Below are positions 26,502-36,075 of a stretch of DNA of 64,000 nt, piece after piece. Position numbers and translations under genes: made by a program. The notes under the pieces were generated by a model. It was not told the DNA's origin. It did no database searches and saw nothing but the letters and a program-made list of their open reading frames with translations. Source of the stretch: Clostridiales bacterium (GTDB lineage Bacteria > Bacillota > Clostridia > Saccharofermentanales > Saccharofermentanaceae); NCBI GenBank assembly GCA_017551625.1, contig JAFZLF010000005.1, forward strand, positions 181,459 through 245,458, written 5' to 3'. How positions within the stretch are numbered: position 1 is the first letter of the stretch; every line of letters starts with the position of its first letter.

Positions 26502-27257
26502 TCATGGGATATTTCGGCCGATCAGAGTAGAGAAAACATGCCGGCCGGATCCCGCCTCGTATCCGTCCACCTGCATACTTCCGTTCTTCGGAATACAGTA
26601 CATATGCACTTCTTCCCCGGGATGGACCTCCGAAGAATAGTTGATAGAAAGCTCCATGATCGGTTCTTCATGCGACACATTGGCATAATATGCGTCGGCG
26701 CTCCATGCCAGATATCGCGTGTTATTTACATGCATATTCCTGTCGATCTCACTGTAGTCCGCATATCTCGTGAGTTTCGTCACTCCCCGACGTTCTTCTT
26801 CAGACGTCGGAAAAATCTTCTCCACATGCCGGTCAGAAGGCTGACGGCAGGCGTATATTTCCATTCCGGGAATCGTAGATGGACGCATCGGACGGTGATC
26901 TCCCTGATGTGCGACCAGCCAGACAGAAGTCGCCCTACCGATCACCTCCAGATTCTCATCCAAAATATCAAAGTCGCGGTTGAAAAAGACCTTCTCAAAA
27001 CCGCACGACCATGTCTTAACATAGATCACATCTTTCCATCTGGGGATCTTCTCCATGATGACCTTCATCCGAAGGAGCAGCCAGCAGGCCGGTATCCTGT
27101 CCATCACATCAGCGCCAAAGCCGTTATGATCCGCATCGAGGCAGGCCGCCTCCTGAAGCATGGCAAAGAGAGAGTGATAGAAAAGCCGGTCATGTATGTC
27201 CGTTTCCGGGCCGATGATCGTAAACCGGAACAGATTCTTATCAGGTAAATACTGCAT
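26502..27257 (-). CDS. Acyl-ACP thioesterase (FatA/FatB-like)
   Basis: The 251-residue protein consists of two hot-dog folds. The N-terminal half has YHSLFAMLQEAACLDADHNG and the C-terminal half LTRYADYSEIDRNMHVNNTRYLAWSADA, which carries the Asp/Asn/His-type catalytic residues (DRNMHVNNTRY) of acyl-ACP thioesterases. These enzymes release fatty acids from acyl carrier protein. The gene starts at the last base but one after the stop of the DUF6106-like gene. The ABC operon begins 79 bases downstream. Confidence 0.9.
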   Translation of the reverse strand: MQYLPDKNLFRFTIIGPETDIHDRLFYHSLFAMLQEAACLDADHNGFGADVMDRIPACWLLLRMKVIMEKIPRWKDVIYVKTWSCGFEKVFFNRDFDILDENLEVIGRATSVWLVAHQGDHRPMRPSTIPGMEIYACRQPSDRHVEKIFPTSEEERRGVTKLTRYADYSEIDRNMHVNNTRYLAWSADAYYANVSHEEPIMELSINYSSEVHPGEEVHMYCIPKNGSMQVDGYEAGSGRHVFSTLIGRNIP

Positions 27258-27258
27258 C

Positions 27259-27855
27259 TTACTCTTCCTTATCTTCTCCCTTCGGAATATCTTTACTTCT
27301 GCTCTTTCCCGTCGGGCGGTACATCGTATTCCTCGGATTCATCCGGTAGAACATCTGCAGCATCTTTTCATCCGGCTCGATAAACAGGATCACCTTCTGT
27401 TTTCCCATTTTTGTCGAAATATACCATTCCTCATCAGGATTTGATCCTGAGGCACAGTTTCCATGGATAGCATCGCCTCGGTCAAATTCTGAGAGAGGAT
27501 GTCTGGGATCGTTCTTTTTCGCAACCATCTCAAACTGTCGGATCGAGCCGGAATATAGCTGAGTGCGGCGGGACTTAGCGCGTATAACATCGATCGAAAA
27601 CTCATCATTAACGATACTGTATTCGTATTCCTTTTCGATACCCGTTACATAGTAATAGCAAAAGAAGGCGATCCCGAAGACCAGTGCGCCGGAAAGAAGG
27701 AACAGATATGTGATACCGAACATCAACGGAAGAACGAGTACAAAAAGACCGGCGATCACAGCAAGCACGATGATCAGCACCCTGCATACCTTCTCTTTGG
27801 TCGTGATATTCTTCTTCACTATATGTTCCGCAACAGAATCGTTATATAACTGCAT
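27259..27855 (-). CDS. Small two-helix membrane protein (DUF6106-like)
   Basis: The 198-residue protein has two adjacent membrane helices (VCRVLIIVLAVIAGLFVLVL and ITYLFLLSGALVFGIAFFCYYY, about residues 23-68), then a cytosolic beta-rich domain with YSIVNDEFSIDVIRAKSRR. It resembles the clostridial DUF6106 family, a recall-based assignment only. It is coupled to the thioesterase gene. Its start lies 17 bases downstream of the groEL terminator T-tract, so its expression may depend on read-through from groESL, unless a promoter overlaps the hairpin. Confidence 0.7.
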   Translation of the reverse strand: MQLYNDSVAEHIVKKNITTKEKVCRVLIIVLAVIAGLFVLVLPLMFGITYLFLLSGALVFGIAFFCYYYVTGIEKEYEYSIVNDEFSIDVIRAKSRRTQLYSGSIRQFEMVAKKNDPRHPLSEFDRGDAIHGNCASGSNPDEEWYISTKMGKQKVILFIEPDEKMLQMFYRMNPRNTMYRPTGKSRSKDIPKGEDKEE

Positions 27856-27871
27856 TTGATTTCTCCTTAAG

Positions 27872-27908
27872 AAAAAACAAGGGGCCGTGGCATCTCTGCC
27901 ACGCCCCC
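27872..27908 (-). terminator. groEL terminator
   Basis: On the minus strand GGGGGCGTGGCA pairs with TGCCACGGCCCC around a four-base loop, followed by TTGTTTTTTC. It lies 25 bases after the groEL stop. Confidence 0.85.
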
Positions 27909-27932
27909 ACTATTTTATCAGATTCGCTCCGA

Positions 27933-29865
<1,933 letters not shown>

Positions 29866-29884
29866 TCACCTCCAGTAAATTTGT

Positions 29885-29911
29885 TTAGCACTCATCACAC
29901 GCGAGTGCTAA
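29885..29911. promoter_or_regulatory. CIRCE operator (HrcA-binding)
   Basis: TTAGCACTC, nine-base spacer, GAGTGCTAA is a perfect match to the CIRCE consensus. It lies between the groES promoter and start codon, so HrcA repression relieved by heat stress is expected. hrcA itself is not in the window. Confidence 0.97.
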
Positions 29912-29922
29912 AAGCAATTACT

Positions 29923-29950
29923 ACTATACCATTTTGTTTTCGGATGTCAA
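29923..29950 (-). promoter_or_regulatory. Sigma-A promoter of groESL
   Basis: On the minus strand -35 TTGACA lies at 29950-29945 and -10 TATAGT at 29928-29923, with a 16-base spacer. Transcription starts just before the CIRCE element. Confidence 0.88.
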
Positions 29951-29968
29951 TATCAAAGAAAGACAAAA

Positions 29969-30003
29969 ACAAAAAAAAGAGTGTCTGCCGGCACTCTTTT
30001 TTG
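29969..30003 (-). terminator. Terminator of the LCP operon
   Basis: On the minus strand GAGTGCC, loop GGCA, GACACTC (one wobble pair) is flanked by A and T tracts of seven or more bases. It lies 25 bases past the LCP stop and ends just before the groE -35. Confidence 0.85.
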
Positions 30004-30027
30004 TAATTACAGATTCATGGCAATATC

Positions 30028-31290
30028 TCACGATCCACCGGTAAAATCAACTTCGTGCTTTGGCGCACGAGGAATTTCAGGAACAGGATCAAAAGGATAC
30101 GTTTCCCCGTAGAAGTATTCCTGAACAAGCGGGATCATACCATTCCAATCGCATCGTATACTCCAGTCTCCGGGACGAATGTCATCGTCAAACTCACCTT
30201 CAACAGAATATCCTTCGACAGGGATTCCCATCGTCTGCAGTTTGAGATTCCTCGCGCTGGGCAGAAAATCAAAGGCATACTTTTCAATCTCATCGCGCGA
30301 GATGTTTGTTGCTATCATACTCAGAATATCATCCAGCGCTGAAAGCTTAGACGTCATACTCAGGCTCGTATATTTATTCAGAAGTTCATTGAGCACTTTG
30401 ACCTGTCTTTCGGAACGACCGTAGACGCCATTTCCGACTTTACGGATACGACTATAGGCCACGGCCTGTCTGCCGTTAAGATGCTGCATGCCGTAATCGG
30501 AGAGGAAATATTTCTCTTCAGGATCACCATTGAGAAGATTCTGTTCACGGAGATTGGCATTCAGTCCGCCCGGATCACGGAAGACCTCATTTTTCGTCAG
30601 TTCGATGTCAATACCGCCAACTGCATCGATTACTTCCTCCATGTGATAGAAATTCACATAAGCGTACCCGTCGAGAGACAATCGCAAATGATTCTCTATA
30701 ACTACGGACAGGAGTTCCGGACCACCAAATGTCATGGCCGCATTGATCTTCTGCATCTTCTTATATCCTGGAATGTAAACGTAGCAATCTCTCTGAATCG
30801 TGAGAAGTTTGACCGTTCCGGCCTTATCATCAACACTCATCACCATAATAACATCAGCAAGACTACCTGATCCGTCGGAAGAATATTCCCGATCCCGACT
30901 ATCGATGCCGATCAGAAGGAAATTATGGATATGCTCCTCTTCCACCGGCTCATAGAAAGTCTCGGAAGTATAATTGGAGAGAGTCACTACAGAACCTTCT
31001 TCATTAATAAATGTCGGGTTCTCCACTTTAGGGATATACTCGATCTGATCGAGCAGATGATCCTTGTACTTAAGGAATCCGATATAGATTCCTCCGGCAA
31101 TAATCGCCAGCACAAGCAATATAGGAAGAATGATACGAAGCATCACACGCTTGAAGGTCCATGGTTTCTTGGTCTTCTTCGCTTTGGGAGAAGTTACTTT
31201 TCTTCCCTTATCATCAATATGCGCGATATGATACTTCTCAGCGTCCGTCTTCTTATTCACGTTCGCTGATGGTTCACTATGGTGTTTCAC
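30028..31290 (-). CDS. LytR-CpsA-Psr (LCP) family cell-wall glycopolymer ligase
   Basis: The 420-residue membrane protein has a basic cytosolic N-terminus (about 1-50), one membrane helix (LRIILPILLVLAIIAGGIYIGFL near 51-73) and an outer LCP domain. Key blocks are FLLIGIDSRD near 123-132 and SLADVIMVMSVD near 141-152, then AVGGIDIELTKNE, and AVAYSRIRKVGNGVYGRSERQ with the conserved Arg cluster for the pyrophosphate lipid substrate. LCP enzymes attach teichoic acids or other glycopolymers from undecaprenyl carriers to peptidoglycan. It is last of a four-gene minus-strand set, 90 bases after the sigma-like gene, and is followed by a terminator. Confidence 0.94.
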   Translation of the reverse strand: MKHHSEPSANVNKKTDAEKYHIAHIDDKGRKVTSPKAKKTKKPWTFKRVMLRIILPILLVLAIIAGGIYIGFLKYKDHLLDQIEYIPKVENPTFINEEGSVVTLSNYTSETFYEPVEEEHIHNFLLIGIDSRDREYSSDGSGSLADVIMVMSVDDKAGTVKLLTIQRDCYVYIPGYKKMQKINAAMTFGGPELLSVVIENHLRLSLDGYAYVNFYHMEEVIDAVGGIDIELTKNEVFRDPGGLNANLREQNLLNGDPEEKYFLSDYGMQHLNGRQAVAYSRIRKVGNGVYGRSERQVKVLNELLNKYTSLSMTSKLSALDDILSMIATNISRDEIEKYAFDFLPSARNLKLQTMGIPVEGYSVEGEFDDDIRPGDWSIRCDWNGMIPLVQEYFYGETYPFDPVPEIPRAPKHEVDFTGGS

Positions 31291-31380
31291 TTCTTCTTTT
31301 TCCTTTTTCTAATCCTTTGCACGCATCATTATATCGCATCCAAACTAATATATTATTACTAATTTGTTATATTGCAACTG

Positions 31381-32112
31381 TCATCCCGGTGTGGCCGACG
31401 GCTCCGATGAAGGCTCGGTATCTGATGTAGTCTCCTCAGAGGACGGGGCCTCCCCGTTTTCTTCTGTGGAGGGTACTGCAGCCGCTGCAGTCTCCCCTTT
31501 TCCGTTTATCGAAACCGGCAGGTAATCGAGGATCCCGACAATATATTCTTCAAGCTTTGTTGTTCCTTTCTGTGTGGAACTAAGTATATCCTCATTGGCG
31601 TGGAACAGAGTCACAGCGCCAAAATAGGTCGTAACAGCTATCACGAGAAGCAGGATCAGCAATCTGATCAACAGCATGACGGTAATACCGGAATTTTGGA
31701 AAAAATCAGCCAGCGGCGTCTTTCTTCTGATCTTGTTATCCGGCGTGGAGGCCATGAACTCTGCGATACGGAACCGAGGGGAATCGATCTTCTCAAGAAT
31801 CGTACTTTTCATCGTTGAAGCAGTATACTCATCCAGATTCTTCTCGAGCGGTGCAGCATCATTGATGACAGGATAACGAGCAGCCAGTTCGTTGATATGA
31901 TACTGAAGAGAATCCGAGAAGAAATAGATCACTTTCTCCTCCGATAACTTGGCACGTTTGTGATATGTGTCTATAAATGCGTCGACTACACACATCTCGG
32001 CACGAGTCGTATCGCGAAGGTTCTTATAGGCACAACGATACGCAAAAGAAGCATACATATCATAGAATGCTTCGATATTCTCACGTGTTAATCTTTCATT
32101 CCACATTTCCAT
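31381..32112 (-). CDS. Membrane protein with sigma-70 region-2-like N-terminus
   Basis: The 243-residue protein starts with about 80 residues that look like sigma-70 region 2: FYDMYASFAYRCAYKNLRDT and AEMCVVDAFIDTYHKR align with the helices that in ECF factors bind core polymerase and the -10. There is no region 4. One membrane helix (VMLLIRLLILLLVIAVTTYFG, about 145-165) follows, then an outer segment and a Ser/Thr/Glu/Pro-rich tail. The ATG has GAGGTG nine bases upstream and lies 12 bases after the MFS gene stop. Resemblance to sigma factors is an inference from helix pattern only; an unrelated helical fold is possible. Confidence 0.65.
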   Translation of the reverse strand: MEMWNERLTRENIEAFYDMYASFAYRCAYKNLRDTTRAEMCVVDAFIDTYHKRAKLSEEKVIYFFSDSLQYHINELAARYPVINDAAPLEKNLDEYTASTMKSTILEKIDSPRFRIAEFMASTPDNKIRRKTPLADFFQNSGITVMLLIRLLILLLVIAVTTYFGAVTLFHANEDILSSTQKGTTKLEEYIVGILDYLPVSINGKGETAAAAVPSTEENGEAPSSEETTSDTEPSSEPSATPG

Positions 32113-32124
32113 AAGTCAGGCACC

Positions 32125-34044
32125 TCAATACTGCTGTCTCGGAGGCATCGGACGTTGTCTTGCGGCCGGCGGCCTTCTCTGTGCAGAAGAATTGTCCATA
32201 AGCATAAGAAGCGGATACGAAGAGGAGATCAGGAAGATCACGATAGCTTCGGCGATCATAGGAACTCTCACGCTGGAGAACGCATTGGCAATACCGAAAA
32301 CGATCGTACCGATCATCGTTCCACATGTAAATGTCCGCATCAGGATAACTCTGGCGATCGGATGCTTATCCTGACGGATCAGAGACTTATAATAGTCCAG
32401 ATACCCGAACTGGTGGAGGCCCTGTGAGAGACCGAGGAACGCTACTCCGACAACAAGTACCTTAGCTGACGGAGAAAGGGCAAATACCAGATACCCCACC
32501 GAACTAAGCACCGCCGACAACGTAATCCTGGATTTATGAGAGAAAAAGTCTTCGAACCAGATACACAGCAGACGCATGACCAGCTCTCCGCACACAACAG
32601 CCAGCATATAGTAGAAAGCACAGGTCGCAAGAGAAATATTCACCTTACCGAGATAATCCGGTATGAACACCATGAAGAAAGCAAACTGAAGACCCAGTGG
32701 GAAAACCGTGCTCCACGCAAAAGTCCCCGACTTGGAATTCTTAAGGGCGTAGAAATAATTAGGCAGACGGATCATCGGTTCGTTCGACGGCGGACAATGA
32801 CGGACGAAGTACAGCACCTGGATCGCATCCACAAACAAGAAGAAAGAAGCCGTCATGAATACAGTAAACAAGCCGAACCTTTCGTAAAGAATACCGCAAA
32901 TGACCGCGCCTACGGAAACACCGAGCAGATTGCCGACATACTGGCACTGGTGCACTTTACGCTCGCTGAAATCGGTCTGTCCGGTATGCGCCGCCTGAAG
33001 ACGGTACTCTCGCTGGAACTGGAACAGCATCCCCAGGAAGAAACCGATCGGAAGTTGCATAAAGACTGTAAGGAACGGGAAATCTACCAGACCACAGATC
33101 AGCAATAATACAAAAGCACTGACTACCGAAACGATCACAGCGAGACGTGACGTGAGCTTACGGATGATCAGATCGCGCATATGGACGAATCTCCAGAATC
33201 CGAACAGATAGAGCAGGCAGGCCAACACGATCCATATATGAAGGAGGAAGGAATTATCGAAGTAGTCTCCCATAGAGTCCTTCAGATAGGTGGAAAGAAC
33301 GATCAACGGCATCGAGCATCCGATACTGGAGAAGAAAGAAATCAGGCGGAAAGTAGACATACCGTACATTACAGCTCTCGGAACGTTCTTATCCGGTTTG
33401 GCGATCAGCGTGTCAAAGAGTCTTCTCATCTCCCCATAGATGATCGCAATCGCGACTGCAATAGAGATCATCGTAAATACCCACGACAGCGACATGCCAT
33501 TCTCCGTGAATTCGAAATCGCGCTGGGGCTGCATCACTTCCACGATACCGGAAACGGTGCCGTCCGCGCCGATGATCGGAGCCACCGACGTTACATACAG
33601 GACATTCTCAAACCGTCTGTGTGTGACGATCAACTGCTGCTGTTCATATGACTCCGTATACTCCTCACCTGCTCCGGATAACACATACTGCTTTCCTTCA
33701 TCGTGAGTACGGTCAGAAGTATAGACACGCAGGAAAGAATTTCCGGCCTTTACAAAGATATTGACCATATACTGTTTATCCGTATCGTAATGAGGGATAT
33801 CCATCGGGAAAGACATACCTTCCACCAGATCCCTGCACGAAAGAGCCACAGAAGCGCTGCCTGCAAAAGAAGAGATCGCCGTTTTTCTCTGGGATTGAAG
33901 CGCCGAAACATAGACATCCGTAACGACAGACGAGATCATAAACAGGATCACGATCGCAGTTACGAAGCAGAATCCGATCTGGCTGGCGATCGCCTTTTTC
34001 CCCTTCGGTGCTTTGGTAAAATTCTCGATCAGGTAGTCGTTCAT
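32125..34044 (-). CDS. Cache-like sensor domain fused to an MFS-type membrane domain
   Basis: The 639-residue protein has one helix (IGFCFVTAIVILFMISSVV, about 23-41), an outer domain of about 140 residues with Cache features (FLRVYTSDRTHDEGK; VAPIIGADGTVSGIVEVMQP), a second helix, then a membrane region with about 12 helices laid out like a major-facilitator transporter (GFFLGMLFQFQREYR; GVAFLGLSQGLHQFGYLDYY). The C-terminus is a Pro/Arg-rich cytosolic tail. Cache domains bind small extracellular ligands, but are usually fused to kinases or chemoreceptors, not transporters. It overlaps the upstream gene by four bases (ATGA) and is followed by the sigma-like gene. Substrate unknown. Confidence 0.8.
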   Translation of the reverse strand: MNDYLIENFTKAPKGKKAIASQIGFCFVTAIVILFMISSVVTDVYVSALQSQRKTAISSFAGSASVALSCRDLVEGMSFPMDIPHYDTDKQYMVNIFVKAGNSFLRVYTSDRTHDEGKQYVLSGAGEEYTESYEQQQLIVTHRRFENVLYVTSVAPIIGADGTVSGIVEVMQPQRDFEFTENGMSLSWVFTMISIAVAIAIIYGEMRRLFDTLIAKPDKNVPRAVMYGMSTFRLISFFSSIGCSMPLIVLSTYLKDSMGDYFDNSFLLHIWIVLACLLYLFGFWRFVHMRDLIIRKLTSRLAVIVSVVSAFVLLLICGLVDFPFLTVFMQLPIGFFLGMLFQFQREYRLQAAHTGQTDFSERKVHQCQYVGNLLGVSVGAVICGILYERFGLFTVFMTASFFLFVDAIQVLYFVRHCPPSNEPMIRLPNYFYALKNSKSGTFAWSTVFPLGLQFAFFMVFIPDYLGKVNISLATCAFYYMLAVVCGELVMRLLCIWFEDFFSHKSRITLSAVLSSVGYLVFALSPSAKVLVVGVAFLGLSQGLHQFGYLDYYKSLIRQDKHPIARVILMRTFTCGTMIGTIVFGIANAFSSVRVPMIAEAIVIFLISSSYPLLMLMDNSSAQRRPPAARQRPMPPRQQY

Positions 34045-34724
34045 AATACTGCCTCCGAGTTCTTCTTTGAGACGATCCTGATGATCGGCGGTATGATGTA
34101 CTGAAGTGCAAAAACACCCAGAGCCACGATTACCGCAAGAATGACCGTCCTAAGGATCTTCTCTTCCAGTTTATCTCCCATCTCGTCAATAGGACGATAC
34201 TGGGCCGACAGTTCAAGAAGCGCCACGGCTTTTCCTTCCTGATCCTTTACAGGGACCATGTAGTGATACACGTTTTCCTCGCGTTTCTCATAAGGCACGA
34301 TTTCCGATGTGAGCCATTCCGAAACAGGAATCTTCATCGCGATCAGCAGATCCGAATCGTTCCCTGTCAACATATTAAGGGATCCGTTATTATACTCGTA
34401 AAGTCCGAATGACTGAGTCGAGTAATCACTTTCGTTCGTATCCATGAGCATATAAGGAAGCACTGCGCTATACTTCTGGGCAGCCTTTGCAGAATCAGTC
34501 TTTATTTCTTCTCCCGACACAGCCGACGCTGCATTTGACGCATCCGTCTGTATGCGCTGGATCAACGTCTTCTGGTACTCTTTTTCAAAACCGACACGCA
34601 TATGGTGGACGGCAAAAGAAACCGAAACAACGACGAGGATGAGCGCAAATAGAGAAAGGAACAGCACCTTCGCAACATTGCCGGCAGCATTGGACGCGGT
34701 ATTCGGATTATCTGAAGAAGGCAT
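34041..34724 (-). CDS. Small Cache-like sensor membrane protein
   Basis: The product has 227 residues from the ATG at 34724, chosen for GAGGTGGAG six bases upstream; in-frame starts up to 34772 are less likely. Layout: N-terminal helix (VLFLSLFALILVVVSVSFAVHH, about 20-41), an outer sensor-like segment with the Cache pattern YHYMVPVKDQEGKAVALLEL, and a C-terminal helix pair ending inside (about 190-215). It has no cytosolic output domain. Coupled translation with the Cache-MFS gene suggests the two form one receptor/transporter assembly. Confidence 0.75.
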   Translation of the reverse strand: MPSSDNPNTASNAAGNVAKVLFLSLFALILVVVSVSFAVHHMRVGFEKEYQKTLIQRIQTDASNAASAVSGEEIKTDSAKAAQKYSAVLPYMLMDTNESDYSTQSFGLYEYNNGSLNMLTGNDSDLLIAMKIPVSEWLTSEIVPYEKREENVYHYMVPVKDQEGKAVALLELSAQYRPIDEMGDKLEEKILRTVILAVIVALGVFALQYIIPPIIRIVSKKNSEAVL

Positions 34725-34909
34725 GTCTCCACCTCGTGCATAAGAATTCATCGTAATTATATCGCAACTCAAAATAATTGCAAAACATATTGTTTTATAC
34801 CTATTTCACAAGAATATGCGAACGAACAACTTCAATTAATTGCTAAAAAGATCGTCTCTTCCAGGCAAGGCCCCCTTCGATCCCGTGACAGAGTGTCTGC
34901 TCAGGGCAT

Positions 34910-34939
34910 AAAAAAGTGTCCGTAATCAGTTACGGACAC
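34910..34939 (-). terminator. Terminator of the tRNA operon
   Basis: On the minus strand GTGTCCGTAA, loop CTGA, TTACGGACAC is followed by TTTTTT. It lies six bases past the tRNA-fMet CCA end. Confidence 0.9.
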
Positions 34940-34945
34940 CCATTA

Positions 34946-35022
34946 TGGTTGCGGAGGCGGGACTCGAACCTCGCGACCTTCGGGTTATGAGCCCGACAAG
35001 CTACCAACTGCTCCACTCCGCG
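34946..35022 (-). tRNA. tRNA-fMet (CAU), initiator
   Basis: The 77-base gene encodes its CCA end. The anticodon loop is CTCATAA. Initiator marks are visible: the first base C cannot pair with A at position 72, and three G-C pairs (GGG/CCC) close the anticodon stem. The T-arm GGTTCGAGTCC is normal. Confidence 0.96.
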
Positions 35023-35042
35023 ATATATGATCTGCATCCAGG

Positions 35043-35129
35043 TGGTGCTCGTGACCGGACTTGAACCGGTACGGGTTTTACCCCGACGGATTTTAAGTCC
35101 GTTGCGTCTGCCTATTCCGCCACACGAGC
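35043..35129 (-). tRNA. tRNA-Leu (UAA)
   Basis: The 87-base class II tRNA gene has an encoded CCA. The acceptor GCTCGTG pairs with CACGAGC; the anticodon loop CTTAAAA gives UAA; a long variable arm follows. It is upstream of tRNA-fMet with 20 bases between, in one transcript. Confidence 0.96.
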
Positions 35130-35151
35130 AAGTCACTCTTAATGCTAGTAA

Positions 35152-35180
35152 ATACTAACATTGATATTCTCATATGTCAA
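35152..35180 (-). promoter_or_regulatory. Promoter of the tRNA-Leu-tRNA-fMet operon
   Basis: On the minus strand the -35 is TTGACA (35180-35175) and the -10 TAGTAT (35157-35152), with a 17-base spacer. Confidence 0.85.
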
Positions 35181-35243
35181 ACCCTTTTTTACCACAGGGC
35201 TAATTTCCTTTTGGAAGATGACTTGACCGCACCCCACAGCACT

Positions 35244-35876
35244 TCACACGCAGATATCCTCTCTTATCGCTTCGAATTTAGTTTCCCCGATACCTGAAAC
35301 ATTCATGATTTCTTCCACAGAAGCAAAAGGGCCGTTTTCTTCCCTGTAGTCGATGATCTTTTGAGCCGTCTTCTCGCCGATTCCGTTAAGCGAGGCCAGC
35401 ACAGCTACATCCGCCTTATTAATGTTCACACGTCGCGTCGACGATGTGCCGCTTCCTGATACAGGCGTCCAACGGTCCACCCGATCAACACGTTGATTGT
35501 CCTCTTCATCGCAAGAAGATCCGACCGAAGGGATATAGATACTCTGCGGATCGTCAATAAGATATACCATATCAATATGCTCCGCATCCGCTTCCGAAGT
35601 CAAGCCACCCGCCATGCTGATCAGTTCATAAAGATATACCGCTTTTTCCAGTTCATATACCCCGGGCGTGGCGATCTCTCCACAGATATACACGGGAAAA
35701 GACGTATCCGATATTTCTTTTTCCGGAGTCTCAATATGATCCGTCGCTATTGGCGAGGTTTCAGGATACGTTTCGATCGCGACGGTCTTTCTCCCTGAAA
35801 ATACCGAAGCAGAAATACATATTCCTACTCCCAGCAGAAGCATGATGGTAGTTATATACAGACGTCTTCTCTCCAT
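35244..35876 (-). CDS. comEA: ComEA-type DNA-binding protein (SLBB plus helix-hairpin-helix)
   Basis: The product has 211 residues from the ATG at 35876, which has GGGAGG eight bases upstream. An N-terminal signal anchor (LYITTIMLLLGVGICISASVF) precedes an SLBB domain (YICGEIATPGVYELE, LYELISMAGGL) and two helix-hairpin-helix motifs at the C-terminus (VNINKADVAVLASLNGIGEK and VEEIMNVSGIGETKFEAIRE). ComEA proteins bind incoming DNA at the outer membrane face during natural transformation. No comEC or comEB is beside it here, so competence itself is not shown. The start lies 200 bases from a large divergent gene. Confidence 0.92.
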   Translation of the reverse strand: MERRRLYITTIMLLLGVGICISASVFSGRKTVAIETYPETSPIATDHIETPEKEISDTSFPVYICGEIATPGVYELEKAVYLYELISMAGGLTSEADAEHIDMVYLIDDPQSIYIPSVGSSCDEEDNQRVDRVDRWTPVSGSGTSSTRRVNINKADVAVLASLNGIGEKTAQKIIDYREENGPFASVEEIMNVSGIGETKFEAIREDICV

Positions 35877-36075
35877 TTTCATATCCTCCCTTTCGTTGGT
35901 AGAATCATCATACCTGCGCCAATCGGATTTGTATTCGACAAATACTGTCAATTTTCGTCCTTTTGTCGATATTCTTAAAAGAAACACACTTCTCTTTGTC
36001 GAATATTGTTGCGGATTCTATTTAATTGAAATAAGATATTAAGAGAACTTATAAAGCATATCGGAGGACTAACCC

